Below, one piece after another: positions 7,187 through 15,605 of a DNA stretch of 64,000 nucleotides. Numbering within the stretch: position 1 is the stretch's first letter; each line of letters starts with the position of its first letter. The position numbers and the translations under genes are program-made. The notes below the pieces were generated by a model. The model was not told the origin of the DNA, did no database searches, and worked only from the letters and a program-made list of their open reading frames with translations. Source of the DNA: Flavimarina sp. Hel_I_48 (GTDB taxonomy: Bacteria > Bacteroidota > Bacteroidia > Flavobacteriales > Flavobacteriaceae); NCBI RefSeq assembly GCF_000733945.1, contig NZ_JPOL01000002.1, positions 2,233,001 to 2,297,000 on the forward strand, read 5' to 3'.

Positions 7187-8416
7187 ATGCGTTGGTTTAT
7201 TTTTATTCTTCTTTACATTGCCATAGATATTTATTCATTTCAGGCCTTTAGGACGATCACAAAAGTGCAATGGCTACATTATGTGTATCTCGCTCTATCT
7301 TTAATTGTACTTGCCAATTTAATTTATCATATCGCCAATACCGATCCGTACAAAGGGTTTGATAGGCTTACCATGTACGCCTTGGGATTTTTTTTGGTCC
7401 TGTTTGTACCGAAACTTTTGACGGTCGTTTTCATGTTGATGGAGGATCTGATTCGTTTGTTGGTGGGTCTTTATGATAGATATATTGCCCACGAAAATAG
7501 GTTTGTCCTGCCTTCCCGTCGCAAATTTATAAGTGGTTTGGCACTTGGCCTTGCCGCAGTTCCTTTCCTATCCCTTTTGTATGGGATGTATAAGGGTAAA
7601 TACCGGTTTAGGGTACTTAATTACGAGTTGTTCTTTGAAGATCTGCCGGATGCTTTTGATGGTTATAAAATTACACAGATCAGCGACGTACATAGCGGAA
7701 GTTTTGATAATCGTGAAAAAATTGCTTATGCGGTAGATCTCATTAATCAACAAAATGGTGATGTAATTCTTTTTACTGGTGATCTGGTGAATAATACCGC
7801 CACGGAAATGAATGATTGGAAATCCTTATTTAGCACCTTACAGGCTAAAGATGGAGTTTTTTCAATCTTGGGAAACCATGATTATGGAGACTATGTAACA
7901 TGGAAAAGTGGACAAGCCAAAAGGCAAAACCTTGAAGATCTTAAGAATTTACAACGTGATATGGGTTGGGATTTGTTGCTAAATGAACATCGTCTCCTGG
8001 AGCGTGATGGTCAAAAGATCGCATTAGTAGGTGTGGAAAACTGGGGTGCCGGGGGTTTTAAAAAAGCTGGAGATGTAGATGTTGCTTCCGCTGGTTTAAA
8101 AAGTACAGATTTCAAGATACTTATGAGTCATGACCCTTCTTACTGGGCGGAAAAAATTAAAATGCACCCTAAGAATTTTCAGCTTACACTGAGTGGCCAT
8201 ACCCATGGGATGCAGTTTGGTATAGAAATACCTGGATTGATTAAATGGAGTCCCGTGCAATATCGCTATAAATACTGGGCAGGAATTTATGAGCAGAATA
8301 AAAGAATGATAAATGTAAATAGGGGTTTTGGATTTTTAGGTTATCCTGGAAGAGTGGGAATATGGCCAGAAATTACCACTATCATTTTGAAAAGGGGAAA
8401 TATGAGTACTATTTAA
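7187..8416 (+). CDS. Membrane-anchored calcineurin-like metallophosphoesterase
   Basis: A 409-residue protein. The first ~135 residues contain about four hydrophobic segments (residues 1-20, 30-50, 65-88 and 113-130), with a basic motif before the last. The remainder is a calcineurin-like phosphoesterase domain with every metal-binding motif: ISDVHSG, TGDLVNN, LGNHDYGDY, MSHDP and SGHTHGMQ. The arrangement resembles the YkuE/YaeI-type membrane phosphoesterases, some of which act on lipids such as UDP-diacylglucosamine. Orientation and the true substrate are not evident. It stands alone on its strand, with 118 bases before the next gene. Confidence 0.88.
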   Translation: MRWFIFILLYIAIDIYSFQAFRTITKVQWLHYVYLALSLIVLANLIYHIANTDPYKGFDRLTMYALGFFLVLFVPKLLTVVFMLMEDLIRLLVGLYDRYIAHENRFVLPSRRKFISGLALGLAAVPFLSLLYGMYKGKYRFRVLNYELFFEDLPDAFDGYKITQISDVHSGSFDNREKIAYAVDLINQQNGDVILFTGDLVNNTATEMNDWKSLFSTLQAKDGVFSILGNHDYGDYVTWKSGQAKRQNLEDLKNLQRDMGWDLLLNEHRLLERDGQKIALVGVENWGAGGFKKAGDVDVASAGLKSTDFKILMSHDPSYWAEKIKMHPKNFQLTLSGHTHGMQFGIEIPGLIKWSPVQYRYKYWAGIYEQNKRMINVNRGFGFLGYPGRVGIWPEITTIILKRGNMSTI

Positions 8417-8496
8417 CACGTCCTTCGTAAATTTAATCTGAGTATAAATCTTAAAATAAATCGTTTAAATAACAAATTATTACGATAATCGGTATT

Positions 8497-8526
8497 TTTT
8501 TGTAAATTGGTATAAGTTTACAAAAA
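8497..8526. promoter_or_regulatory. 10-bp perfect inverted repeat before the secreted-protein gene
   Basis: TTTTTGTAAA (8497-8506) and TTTACAAAAA (8517-8526) are perfect inverted repeats separated by 10 bases, ending 8 bases before the start codon at 8535. The spacing of about two helical turns between arm centres suits a dimeric regulator. The site also overlaps a TAAGTTTA (8513-8520), one base off the -7 consensus. Confidence 0.4.
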
Positions 8527-8534
8527 TAAATGTT

Positions 8535-9944
8535 ATGCGTTTTTTTATAAAGTTTTTGACTTTGGCCTTCTTCTTGAGTACACCTAATTTGGCCATAAGT
8601 CAAATAGGAATAGGTACCCAGAGCCCTGATGCCTCTGCATTAATGGATATAAGTTCACAGAATCAAGGTATTCTTACCCCGCGAATGACCACGTTGCAAC
8701 GGGAAGCAATTGACAATCCCGCAAATGGTTTACTTGTTTTTGATACTGATTTAAATGCTTTTCAGTATTACAACAGTTCTTTAGGAACATGGGAGAAAAT
8801 GAGTAGCGAAAAAAGGAATAATTATGTACTGGTTAAAAGTCAGGCAGATTTTCCCATGCCATCAGGGGGGGTGATCACTCTTGATGCCGGGACTTATTAT
8901 GAAATAAACGGTCTTATAACACTTTCTTCACCCATTGATATCAACAACGCTTATATCTCAGGACTTGATTCGACTGAAGATGTTTTATCTTATCCTGGAG
9001 GAACAATTTTTCAAGGAAATAATGGAGGAAGTATACGTAATGTGACCTTAACAGGTGGAAGGGCTTTTAATATTACTGGATCAGGATCCAGTAACAGTAT
9101 AATGCTGTTACAAAATTGTATTATTACTAATATGACTATAAGTGTAGGTGGCATATCTGGTATAGGTGTATATTTTAGCAGTGTAATTCAATTTCTAAAC
9201 AACGCAGATGGAATAACCTATAGCAACATTGGTAAATTGTTATTAAACAATCAAGGTTGGTTCACTAATAATGCGGGAACCTACGAAACATTGAAAGGTG
9301 CGTTCAACCAAGTAGAAAAAATAGGAGGATTTTCTAATGTGGAAGGATCTGCCGTGGGTTTTGATGTAAGTTCTAATCCCACAGTTAAAACAGGCGTAGT
9401 TCTAAGTAGGGTTTTTTCGGGATCAGGTATTTATGTAAAGGGATATACATCTGGTAGTTACCCGGGGTATAACTTTACAAATAACTGGACTATTAATTGT
9501 CCTGGTCTTCCAGAAGAGTCTGATGTTAGGGCAACGGCAAATTTGTATTACTCAAACTCTAACATTGTAGTTTTGTCAAACAATACACCTAGGAAGTTAC
9601 CTGTAACTACAGTGAGTGCACGCAATTTTAGAACTACTAGTCCAGAATCGAATCAAGTTGTTTATAAAGGGTCGAAGCCACGTTCTTTAAATATTTATAC
9701 CTCAATTTCATTTACTGCCATAGCAGGAATGCGCTTAACTTTTTCACTTTATAAAAACGGTAGCCAAGTAATTGGTACGAACACTGTCTATGATGTACCT
9801 CAAACAAACGGACGTTTAAGTTTGCCCATAATAGGTACTGTAATGGTTGATCCCGATGATAAGATAGAAGTTTGGGTTGAAAGAAATACAGGTAGCGGTG
9901 GTAATGAATTTCTTGTCACCAGCTATAACCTATTGGTTAATTAA
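8535..9944 (+). CDS. Secreted protein with fibre-like architecture, function unknown
   Basis: A 469-residue exported protein. A Sec signal peptide (about residues 1-22, ending AIS) is followed by a module common in Bacteroidota surface proteins (GIGTQSPDASALMDISS ... GILTPRMTTLQREAI ... GLLVFDTD ... FQYYNSS). The middle (about 110-330) is rich in Gly/Asn/Ser/Thr and short beta-prone repeats, like a beta-helix. The last ~110 residues look like a jelly-roll or receptor-binding domain (LTFSLYKNG ... DPDDKIEVWVERN). The overall plan recalls phage tail fibres and adhesins. No T9SS C-terminal sorting domain or enzyme motif is seen. A surface-binding or adhesive role is inference. Confidence 0.65.
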   Translation: MRFFIKFLTLAFFLSTPNLAISQIGIGTQSPDASALMDISSQNQGILTPRMTTLQREAIDNPANGLLVFDTDLNAFQYYNSSLGTWEKMSSEKRNNYVLVKSQADFPMPSGGVITLDAGTYYEINGLITLSSPIDINNAYISGLDSTEDVLSYPGGTIFQGNNGGSIRNVTLTGGRAFNITGSGSSNSIMLLQNCIITNMTISVGGISGIGVYFSSVIQFLNNADGITYSNIGKLLLNNQGWFTNNAGTYETLKGAFNQVEKIGGFSNVEGSAVGFDVSSNPTVKTGVVLSRVFSGSGIYVKGYTSGSYPGYNFTNNWTINCPGLPEESDVRATANLYYSNSNIVVLSNNTPRKLPVTTVSARNFRTTSPESNQVVYKGSKPRSLNIYTSISFTAIAGMRLTFSLYKNGSQVIGTNTVYDVPQTNGRLSLPIIGTVMVDPDDKIEVWVERNTGSGGNEFLVTSYNLLVN

Positions 9945-9995
9945 TGTTCTTTTAGTAAGATTTAAGACAAGCGACTTATAAAGCTTATATTTAAA

Positions 9996-10010
9996 CTTCT
10001 AAATTAGAAG
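9996..10010. promoter_or_regulatory. Perfect palindrome (CTTCTAA-A-TTAGAAG) before the thioredoxin-like gene
   Basis: Two 7-bp arms around a single A end 5 bases before the start codon at 10016. A TATATTTA (9986-9993), one base off the -7 consensus, abuts it, so the palindrome would cover the start-site region. It could be an operator, or a chance AT-rich palindrome. Confidence 0.3.
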
Positions 10011-10015
10011 GTACT

Positions 10016-10321
10016 ATGTCAAATTTTGGGACACTTATAGATTCAGATTTTCCTGTTTTGCTTGATTTCTACACAGACTGGAACGAAGCTTCTACCACAA
10101 TGCATCCCGTATTAAGGGATGTGGCCGCGGCGATGGGGGATCATGCCAAGGTTATTAAAATAAACATAGACAAAAATCCAGAACTTGCCGAAGCCCTTCG
10201 TATAAAAACGATTCCCACTCTAATGATCTATCAACGAGGAGAGATGCGATGGCGTCAAAGCGGTGAACAGGATGCAAATACACTCATTGCACTTATACAA
10301 AAATTCGCTACAAAGACTTAA
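10016..10321 (+). CDS. Thioredoxin-fold protein lacking the CxxC motif
   Basis: A 101-residue protein that follows the thioredoxin fold throughout: VLLDFYTDW, then the active-site helix, VIKINIDKNPELAEAL, the cis-proline segment KTIPTLMIYQRGE and a C-terminal helix. Where thioredoxins have WCGPC this protein has WNEAS (about residues 22-26), and no cysteine occurs anywhere in the chain. It therefore cannot act as a dithiol oxidoreductase and may be a binding or chaperone-like protein. There is no signal peptide, so it is cytoplasmic. Its end overlaps by 14 bases with the end of the convergent deacetylase gene. Confidence 0.82.
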   Translation: MSNFGTLIDSDFPVLLDFYTDWNEASTTMHPVLRDVAAAMGDHAKVIKINIDKNPELAEALRIKTIPTLMIYQRGEMRWRQSGEQDANTLIALIQKFATKT

Positions 10322-10991
10322 AAGTATAGCCTTCACGGGCAAAACTTTCCAGCACTTTGGGCAATGCGATTTTAATATTCTCATAAGCCTTTAAACTATC
10401 GTGAAAGAGGATAATACTGCCATTTTCGGCATGGTTTAAGACGTTTTTTGAGCATTTATTGCCAGTAGTAGATTTATCCCAGTCGTAGGCAAGTACATCG
10501 TAAAGTACGATGGTGTAGCCTTTCTTCTTTAATAATTTAGCCTGGTTGCTTCTTAACTGGCCATACGGTGGCCTAAACAATTTTTGCTTTTTATGATATG
10601 CTAAATAGCGTTCTGGCGCTGTTTTTTGAATGTTTTCTTGTATTTTTTGGTCTGTTTTAATGATATTCTCCCAGTAAAACTTCAACTCTGATTTCTTACC
10701 ATTTAGGTGATTGTAGGTGTGATTACCTATTCTATGACCATTGTACAAAACATCCTGAAAGATTTCAGGATGTTTTGCTACATTTTCACCTATGACAAAA
10801 AAAGTGGCTTTTGCATCGTATTTTCTTAAGAGTTCCAGAACCCATGGTGTTACCATGGGAATGGGGCCATCATCAAAGGTCAGGAATAAAATTTTCTCTC
10901 CCTTGCACTCCTTTTTTTTATCCCATAAATAGTTGGGATAGATCCATTTTACGATCTGTGGCATTTTTACCGGTAGTGGTAAACGTATCAT
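10308..10991 (-). CDS. Polysaccharide deacetylase family protein (NodB-like, CE4)
   Basis: A 227-residue NodB-homology protein. The catalytic-base motif FLTFDDGP, the zinc motif H-x3-H in GNHTYNHLNG, and FRPPYGQLR are all present, and SIILFHDS matches the last family motif. The family removes N-acetyl groups from chitin-like oligosaccharides, peptidoglycan or exopolysaccharides using a metal ion. No clear signal peptide is seen, which is common among flavobacterial homologues. Its ATG overlaps the stop of the DUF2723 gene by 4 bases, so the two are translationally coupled. Confidence 0.87.
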   Translation of the reverse strand: MIRLPLPVKMPQIVKWIYPNYLWDKKKECKGEKILFLTFDDGPIPMVTPWVLELLRKYDAKATFFVIGENVAKHPEIFQDVLYNGHRIGNHTYNHLNGKKSELKFYWENIIKTDQKIQENIQKTAPERYLAYHKKQKLFRPPYGQLRSNQAKLLKKKGYTIVLYDVLAYDWDKSTTGNKCSKNVLNHAENGSIILFHDSLKAYENIKIALPKVLESFAREGYTFKSL

Positions 10992-13900
10992 CGCATGGTG
11001 GTGTCTGGCATTTCTGGAGCAATCTGCCTCGACTGATTTGTGTCTCTTGGCATTAGTTCAGGGTCAGACGGTATTTGCTCCTCGTCGCTATAGAAGTGCG
11101 CAAATTTTTGTAAGTAACTGTTGAATTCCTCAGCTTTTTCAGGAAGTAACTCGCTGTCTTTGTTGCGTGCAAGCAGATCAATAAGACTTCGGTAGCGCTC
11201 TATGTCTGTAATCACATCTTCGGCATAATTGCGCTGTCTGGAAATAGGCAAGGTGCTCCAGTAATCCAGCTTTTCCTGATATTTCTTAGCTAATTCATTC
11301 CAGAGATTGCGCGCGGTTTCTTTCTCACCTACCGCATAATAACCACTTACATAAGGCTCCAATAACGTGTAATATTCAAAGTACTCTAAAGGCATTTTTT
11401 CCATAGCGAGATCTAAAAGGTCTTTGGCTTTATCCTTTTTACCTTCCGAAAGTAATTTTTCTATTCCCCTGGCGATGTTTCCGCGGTAAGTAATCCCATT
11501 GCGACGGGTTTCTGTATCATAATATAAATCAGGATCACCACTATTTCCCCAGTACCAACCTGTAACAATATTATAGAATTTATCGCTATCTATCCTTCCC
11601 ATATCGTACGGGTTCCGCTTATCAATAGGTGTTTTTATGGGTACAAGCTTATAGGTAACTCCATCCAACTGGAGATAATCTTTCATCCAGAGATAATCAT
11701 CATCGCCAAAACTTCCACCGGTAAAATTAATAGGCCGTTTCCAATTATTGTTTGCTATAATATCCAGCATAAGGAGTCGGTTTTTATAAAGAACATCCCC
11801 TTTTATGGTTAAATTGACTTCATCTGCGATACGATCGGCATCCTTTTGTGCGACCACTTTATTTGCCAAAACACTGCCTTTATCTACCGGAATCGTAATA
11901 TTTTTAGTAGGGAATGTATGTATCATGGTACCGCTTTGTAGTTCTGCCATGGTGCGAGGATCATCACTTGCGATCCAGTTCATCCATTGTTTGATATCTA
12001 AGGTATCCTTAGTGGTGGGTTTGAAAAAGACAGCATCACGCGTACCTGCTATATACTGATCATGCGTCAACTGAGACGGTATGGGGTCGCTGTCGTAAGC
12101 CTTTTTCTTCATATCGTCAATATACCATGACGTCTGGAAAAGACTGGTGTTTACGATACGTACATCCCGGCGGTATCCTTCAATTTCCTGGGCGTACCAT
12201 AAGGCAAAAGTATCATTGTCCCCTATGGTAAAAAGTATGGCATTGGGGTCGCACGAATCCAGATACATTTTTGCCATGGCAAGGGCTGTTTTTTTGCCAG
12301 AACGGTCATGATCGTTCCAGTTTTCTGAAGCAAGTACAACGGGTACGGCCAGCATGCAAACTACGGTCACAAGGGGCAGGACTATTTTTGGTTTCAAATA
12401 TTCCTTTAGCATATCAAAAAGCGCATAAACCCCAAAACCTATCCAGATGGCAAAGACATAAAAGGAGCCCACCAGTGCATAATCCCGCTCACGAGGTTCA
12501 AAAGGACGCTCGTTTAGGTAGATTTTAAGCGCAATACCGGTAAATAGGAAAAATACAAGCAATACCCAAAAGCTTTTTCTGTCTTTGCTGGCCTGAAATA
12601 TCAACCCAAGCAAGCCTAAAATAAGCGGTAGAAAATAATATGTATTTCTACCTTTATTGTTCTCTACATCGCTGGGCAGATTTTCCTGGGAACCCAAGCG
12701 GGCTTCGTCAACAAAATCAATACCGCTCAGCCAGTTACCGTGCAGATCATTGTAATTACCCTGAATATCGTCCTGTCTGCCAGTAAAATTCCACATAAAA
12801 TAGCGCCAGTACATATACCCAAACTGATAATCGAAAAGGTAGTTCATGTTATCGCCAAAGCTGGGTTTTTCTACATCGATATATTCCCTAATCTGCATAA
12901 GGAATTTGTGATAACCATCATTATCTACACGACCTAACGCGTAATCAGATCTAAACTTTGCAATGGCCTGTTGCAAATCCTGGTTTGAAGCATATTCTGG
13001 TTTAACGGTAAAATCGAGAGGCCCGGTAAACTGCATATAATTTGCAATATGCTCTGTGCTCCACATTCTGGGAAGCAATGCTTTCTGGGAATCATCTGTG
13101 TTTTGAACAGAATTTTTCCAGTTGTTTACAATGATGTATTTTCCGCTTGCTTCGTCTTTTTCATAATTGGGCTTATCATCAACATAAGGATTGTCAGGAT
13201 CCAGCCCACCATAAATCTCTGAAAACTGGGGTCCGTAGAAAAGTGCAGGGCCAGAATATTGTTCCCTATTGTAATAAGCAAGCAGTTCCTGTGCATTGTC
13301 CGGATTATTTTCATTGATCGTGGTGCCCGCATTCGCACGAATGGGAAGCATCAACCAGCTGGAAAAACCGATAAATATAAAGACTACACAAAGCAATAGA
13401 GTATTTAACTGATAGTATGATTTTTTTTGTGTGTAGCGGAACAGGTAATAAAAAATAGCGATAAATATAAGGCCTGCGATGATAGTACCACTGTTAAAAG
13501 GCAGACCGAAGGTATTGACGAAGAAAATTTCGGCGTAGCCAAAAAAGCTCAGTGTATAGGGAAGCAAAAATTTAAATATAAATAGGAGTATCGCGACTAC
13601 CACCACGTTTGCAATAATAAAATTGCTTACGGTGACCGGTTTGTAATTTTTAAAGAAGTAAAGGAAACCAATAGCGGGAATCGTAAGTAGAGCCATGAAG
13701 TGCACTCCAAAGGAAAGGCCTATGACAAAACAGATCAATATCAGCCAGCGATTGCCGCGGGGTTTGAACATATCCCGTTCCCATAACAACGCGAGATAGA
13801 AGAGAAGCGCCAATAGAAAAGTGGCCATTGCATAAACTTCTGCCTCAACAGCGTTAAACCAAAAGCTATCTGTAAACACAAATGCCACAGACCCTATGAA

Positions 13901-14278
13901 AGCGCTTGAAAGAATAGCCCAGGATTTTGTGACGGTCAGTGATTCTTTAGAACGTTTTAAGAGTTTAAGGAGTAAAAGTATGATAGACCAGAACATAAAA
14001 AGTACCGCAAAAGCAGAGGCGAGGCAGGACATAAAATTTACGGCTAGGGCAACATACGTGCTATCTGGGGCAAAAGTTGAGAAAAAAGCGCCCATCATTT
14101 GATAAAGCGGTGCTCCCGGCGGGTGACCTATTTCTAATTTTGAAGAAGTGGAAATGTATTCTCCCGCATCCCAGAAACTTGCGGTGGGCTCTACCGTTAA
14201 ACTAAAGGTAACGAGGGCAACGGCGAAGGCCAGCCAGCCAAATATTCTGTTATACTTCCTAAAACTGAAGTCATTCAT
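10988..14278 (-). CDS. DUF2723 family multi-pass membrane glycosyltransferase (TMEM260-like)
   Basis: A protein of 1096 residues from the ATG at 14278; an upstream in-frame ATG at 14314 would add 12 residues, but MNDFSFRKYNRIFGWL is the usual family start. The N-terminal half has about ten membrane helices and the signature SFWDAGEYI followed by GHPPGAPLY. A second helix group lies near residues 560-660, and the C-terminal ~450 residues form a soluble domain. DUF2723 is homologous to human TMEM260, a protein O-mannosyltransferase, and Bacteroidota have general protein O-glycosylation. A GT-C transferase acting on exported proteins is therefore a reasonable inference, not proven. It is followed by the coupled deacetylase. 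Confidence 0.85.
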   Translation of the reverse strand: MNDFSFRKYNRIFGWLAFAVALVTFSLTVEPTASFWDAGEYISTSSKLEIGHPPGAPLYQMMGAFFSTFAPDSTYVALAVNFMSCLASAFAVLFMFWSIILLLLKLLKRSKESLTVTKSWAILSSAFIGSVAFVFTDSFWFNAVEAEVYAMATFLLALLFYLALLWERDMFKPRGNRWLILICFVIGLSFGVHFMALLTIPAIGFLYFFKNYKPVTVSNFIIANVVVVAILLFIFKFLLPYTLSFFGYAEIFFVNTFGLPFNSGTIIAGLIFIAIFYYLFRYTQKKSYYQLNTLLLCVVFIFIGFSSWLMLPIRANAGTTINENNPDNAQELLAYYNREQYSGPALFYGPQFSEIYGGLDPDNPYVDDKPNYEKDEASGKYIIVNNWKNSVQNTDDSQKALLPRMWSTEHIANYMQFTGPLDFTVKPEYASNQDLQQAIAKFRSDYALGRVDNDGYHKFLMQIREYIDVEKPSFGDNMNYLFDYQFGYMYWRYFMWNFTGRQDDIQGNYNDLHGNWLSGIDFVDEARLGSQENLPSDVENNKGRNTYYFLPLILGLLGLIFQASKDRKSFWVLLVFFLFTGIALKIYLNERPFEPRERDYALVGSFYVFAIWIGFGVYALFDMLKEYLKPKIVLPLVTVVCMLAVPVVLASENWNDHDRSGKKTALAMAKMYLDSCDPNAILFTIGDNDTFALWYAQEIEGYRRDVRIVNTSLFQTSWYIDDMKKKAYDSDPIPSQLTHDQYIAGTRDAVFFKPTTKDTLDIKQWMNWIASDDPRTMAELQSGTMIHTFPTKNITIPVDKGSVLANKVVAQKDADRIADEVNLTIKGDVLYKNRLLMLDIIANNNWKRPINFTGGSFGDDDYLWMKDYLQLDGVTYKLVPIKTPIDKRNPYDMGRIDSDKFYNIVTGWYWGNSGDPDLYYDTETRRNGITYRGNIARGIEKLLSEGKKDKAKDLLDLAMEKMPLEYFEYYTLLEPYVSGYYAVGEKETARNLWNELAKKYQEKLDYWSTLPISRQRNYAEDVITDIERYRSLIDLLARNKDSELLPEKAEEFNSYLQKFAHFYSDEEQIPSDPELMPRDTNQSRQIAPEMPDTTMR

Positions 14279-14397
14279 AAGGTCAAAATTGTCTATGGGA
14301 GCGAATTTAAGCATTTAATATAAATGCGATGCCGTTTTTTGGCAAACGCGTTAATAGACGTGTTATTTTTACAAATGAGAATTTATTCACTAAAAGT

Positions 14398-14427
14398 TTG
14401 TACAACTAAAAGTTTGTTTTAAATTTG
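14398..14427 (+). promoter_or_regulatory. Promoter of tRNA-Gln (TTG-N19-TAAATTTG)
   Basis: TTG at 14398-14400, a 19-base spacer and TAAATTTG at 14420-14427 match the Bacteroidota housekeeping consensus exactly. The tRNA begins 67 bases downstream, leaving a leader for processing. Confidence 0.72.
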
Positions 14428-14494
14428 CACCCGCCTACAAAACGCTAGTGCGTTTTTACAACGGTTCATTCCGTTTGATTTTTATTTATTTTAT

Positions 14495-14567
14495 TGGCCT
14501 ATGGTGTAACTGGCAACACGTCTGGTTTTGGTCCAGAAGAGTCTAGGTTCGAGCCCTAGTAGGCCAA
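14495..14567 (+). tRNA. tRNA-Gln (anticodon TTG)
   Basis: A canonical cloverleaf: acceptor stem TGGCCTA/TAGGCCA (14495-14501 with 14560-14566), D arm with GGTGTAACTGGCAACAC, anticodon stem TCTGG/CCAGA around loop TTTTGGT with TTG as anticodon, and T arm CTAGGTTCGAGCCCTAG. The discriminator is A and no CCA is encoded. Confidence 0.97.
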
Positions 14568-14576
14568 CGCTTATTC

Positions 14577-14612
14577 AAAATCCGTACTTAATTTTAAGTA
14601 CGGATTTTTTTT
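14577..14612 (+). terminator. Intrinsic terminator after tRNA-Gln
   Basis: The stem AAAATCCGTACTTA / TAAGTACGGATTTT is perfect over at least 12 pairs and runs into eight consecutive T. It lies 10 bases after the tRNA and makes it a single-gene unit. Confidence 0.85.
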
Positions 14613-14860
14613 ATGCCCTAAAAATTGGTGCAACGTTTATTCTGAGCGAGTGGCGGGCAGAGTTTAACGTCAGTTATTCATGATAAAAATCGATATCAAG
14701 TTTTTGAATAGTTGGTTGTGGTTTTTGTACTATAAACTTCAGCATCCGTCTCCTTATCTCAAATTAGCGCGTTCAGTTTTTACTAAGTACTTCTTAATTA
14801 ACCTTTATTTAGAACCTCGTAGGGGATCGCTTTAGTAACTTTCAGAAAAAAACAAAGATT

Positions 14861-15541
14861 ATGGCAGAAGAAATCCATAAAGTGAAAATCCTGAGAAAAA
14901 GTTTTATCAATCATGATGTGATGCATATTGAAACCGAGAAACCGCAAGGTTACTCTTACACACCGGGACAAGCCACGCACGTACGTATAGATAAAGAAGG
15001 CTGGAGGGGTGAGAAAGGAGCTTTTACGTTCACTAATCTTCCAGATGAAGACCATTTGGAATTTACCATTAAATCCTACCCTTCGCACAATGGCGTTACT
15101 GAGCGTATGGCGAGCCTTGAAGAAGGTGATACCTTGATTTTAGAGGAGGTTTATGGCGCTATTGAATACAAAGGCAAGGGCGTTTTTATTGCGGGTGGTG
15201 CTGGAGTCACCCCATTTATTGCAATCTTTAAGGATTTAGTCAATAAAAAAGATATTGAGGGCAATACCTTGATTTTTGCCAATCAAGAAGAGCGTGATAT
15301 TTTCAAAAAGGAAAGCCTTGAAGCAATATTGGGAGACAATTTTCTAAATATTCTTTCTGAAGAAAAAACAGAGGCTCATGCCCATGGCCGTATAGATCTC
15401 GAGTTTCTAAAAAAGAACATTGAAGATTTTAGTCAATATTTTTACCTCTGCGGTCCACCAAAGATGATGAAAGAAGTTAAAAAGCATCTTTTTGGACTGG
15501 GTGTTACCGAAAAACAAATCGTTCAGGAGGATCTCGATTAA
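14861..15541 (+). CDS. Flavodoxin reductase-like FAD/NAD(P)-binding oxidoreductase
   Basis: A 226-residue protein of the ferredoxin-NADP reductase superfamily. The N-terminal beta-barrel (about 1-100) would bind flavin, with GAFTFTNLP in place of the usual RxYS motif. The NAD(P)-binding half begins with VFIAGGAGVTPFIAIF (about residues 108-122) and ends with the FYLCGPPKMM motif. No [2Fe-2S] domain is attached, so its electron partner must be a separate protein such as a ferredoxin or flavodoxin. It is cytoplasmic, transcribed alone, and ends at a shared terminator with the convergent universal stress gene. Confidence 0.8.
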   Translation: MAEEIHKVKILRKSFINHDVMHIETEKPQGYSYTPGQATHVRIDKEGWRGEKGAFTFTNLPDEDHLEFTIKSYPSHNGVTERMASLEEGDTLILEEVYGAIEYKGKGVFIAGGAGVTPFIAIFKDLVNKKDIEGNTLIFANQEERDIFKKESLEAILGDNFLNILSEEKTEAHAHGRIDLEFLKKNIEDFSQYFYLCGPPKMMKEVKKHLFGLGVTEKQIVQEDLD

Positions 15542-15560
15542 ACCGAATTTTGGTACTTAA

Positions 15561-15593
15561 AAAGCTAAAAACAGGTCGTTTTTAGCCTTTTTT
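15561..15593. terminator. Bidirectional intrinsic terminator
   Basis: GCTAAAAAC (15564-15572) and GTTTTTAGC (15578-15586) form a perfect 9-bp stem with a 5-base loop, followed by T6 on the plus strand and preceded by an A run that serves the minus strand. It separates two convergent genes. Confidence 0.75.
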
Positions 15594-15605
15594 GTGCTTT
15601 TTATT

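Noticed and set aside
14798..15088. 96-residue minus-strand frame
   Set aside because: It is antisense to the flavodoxin-reductase-like gene and shows no domain.
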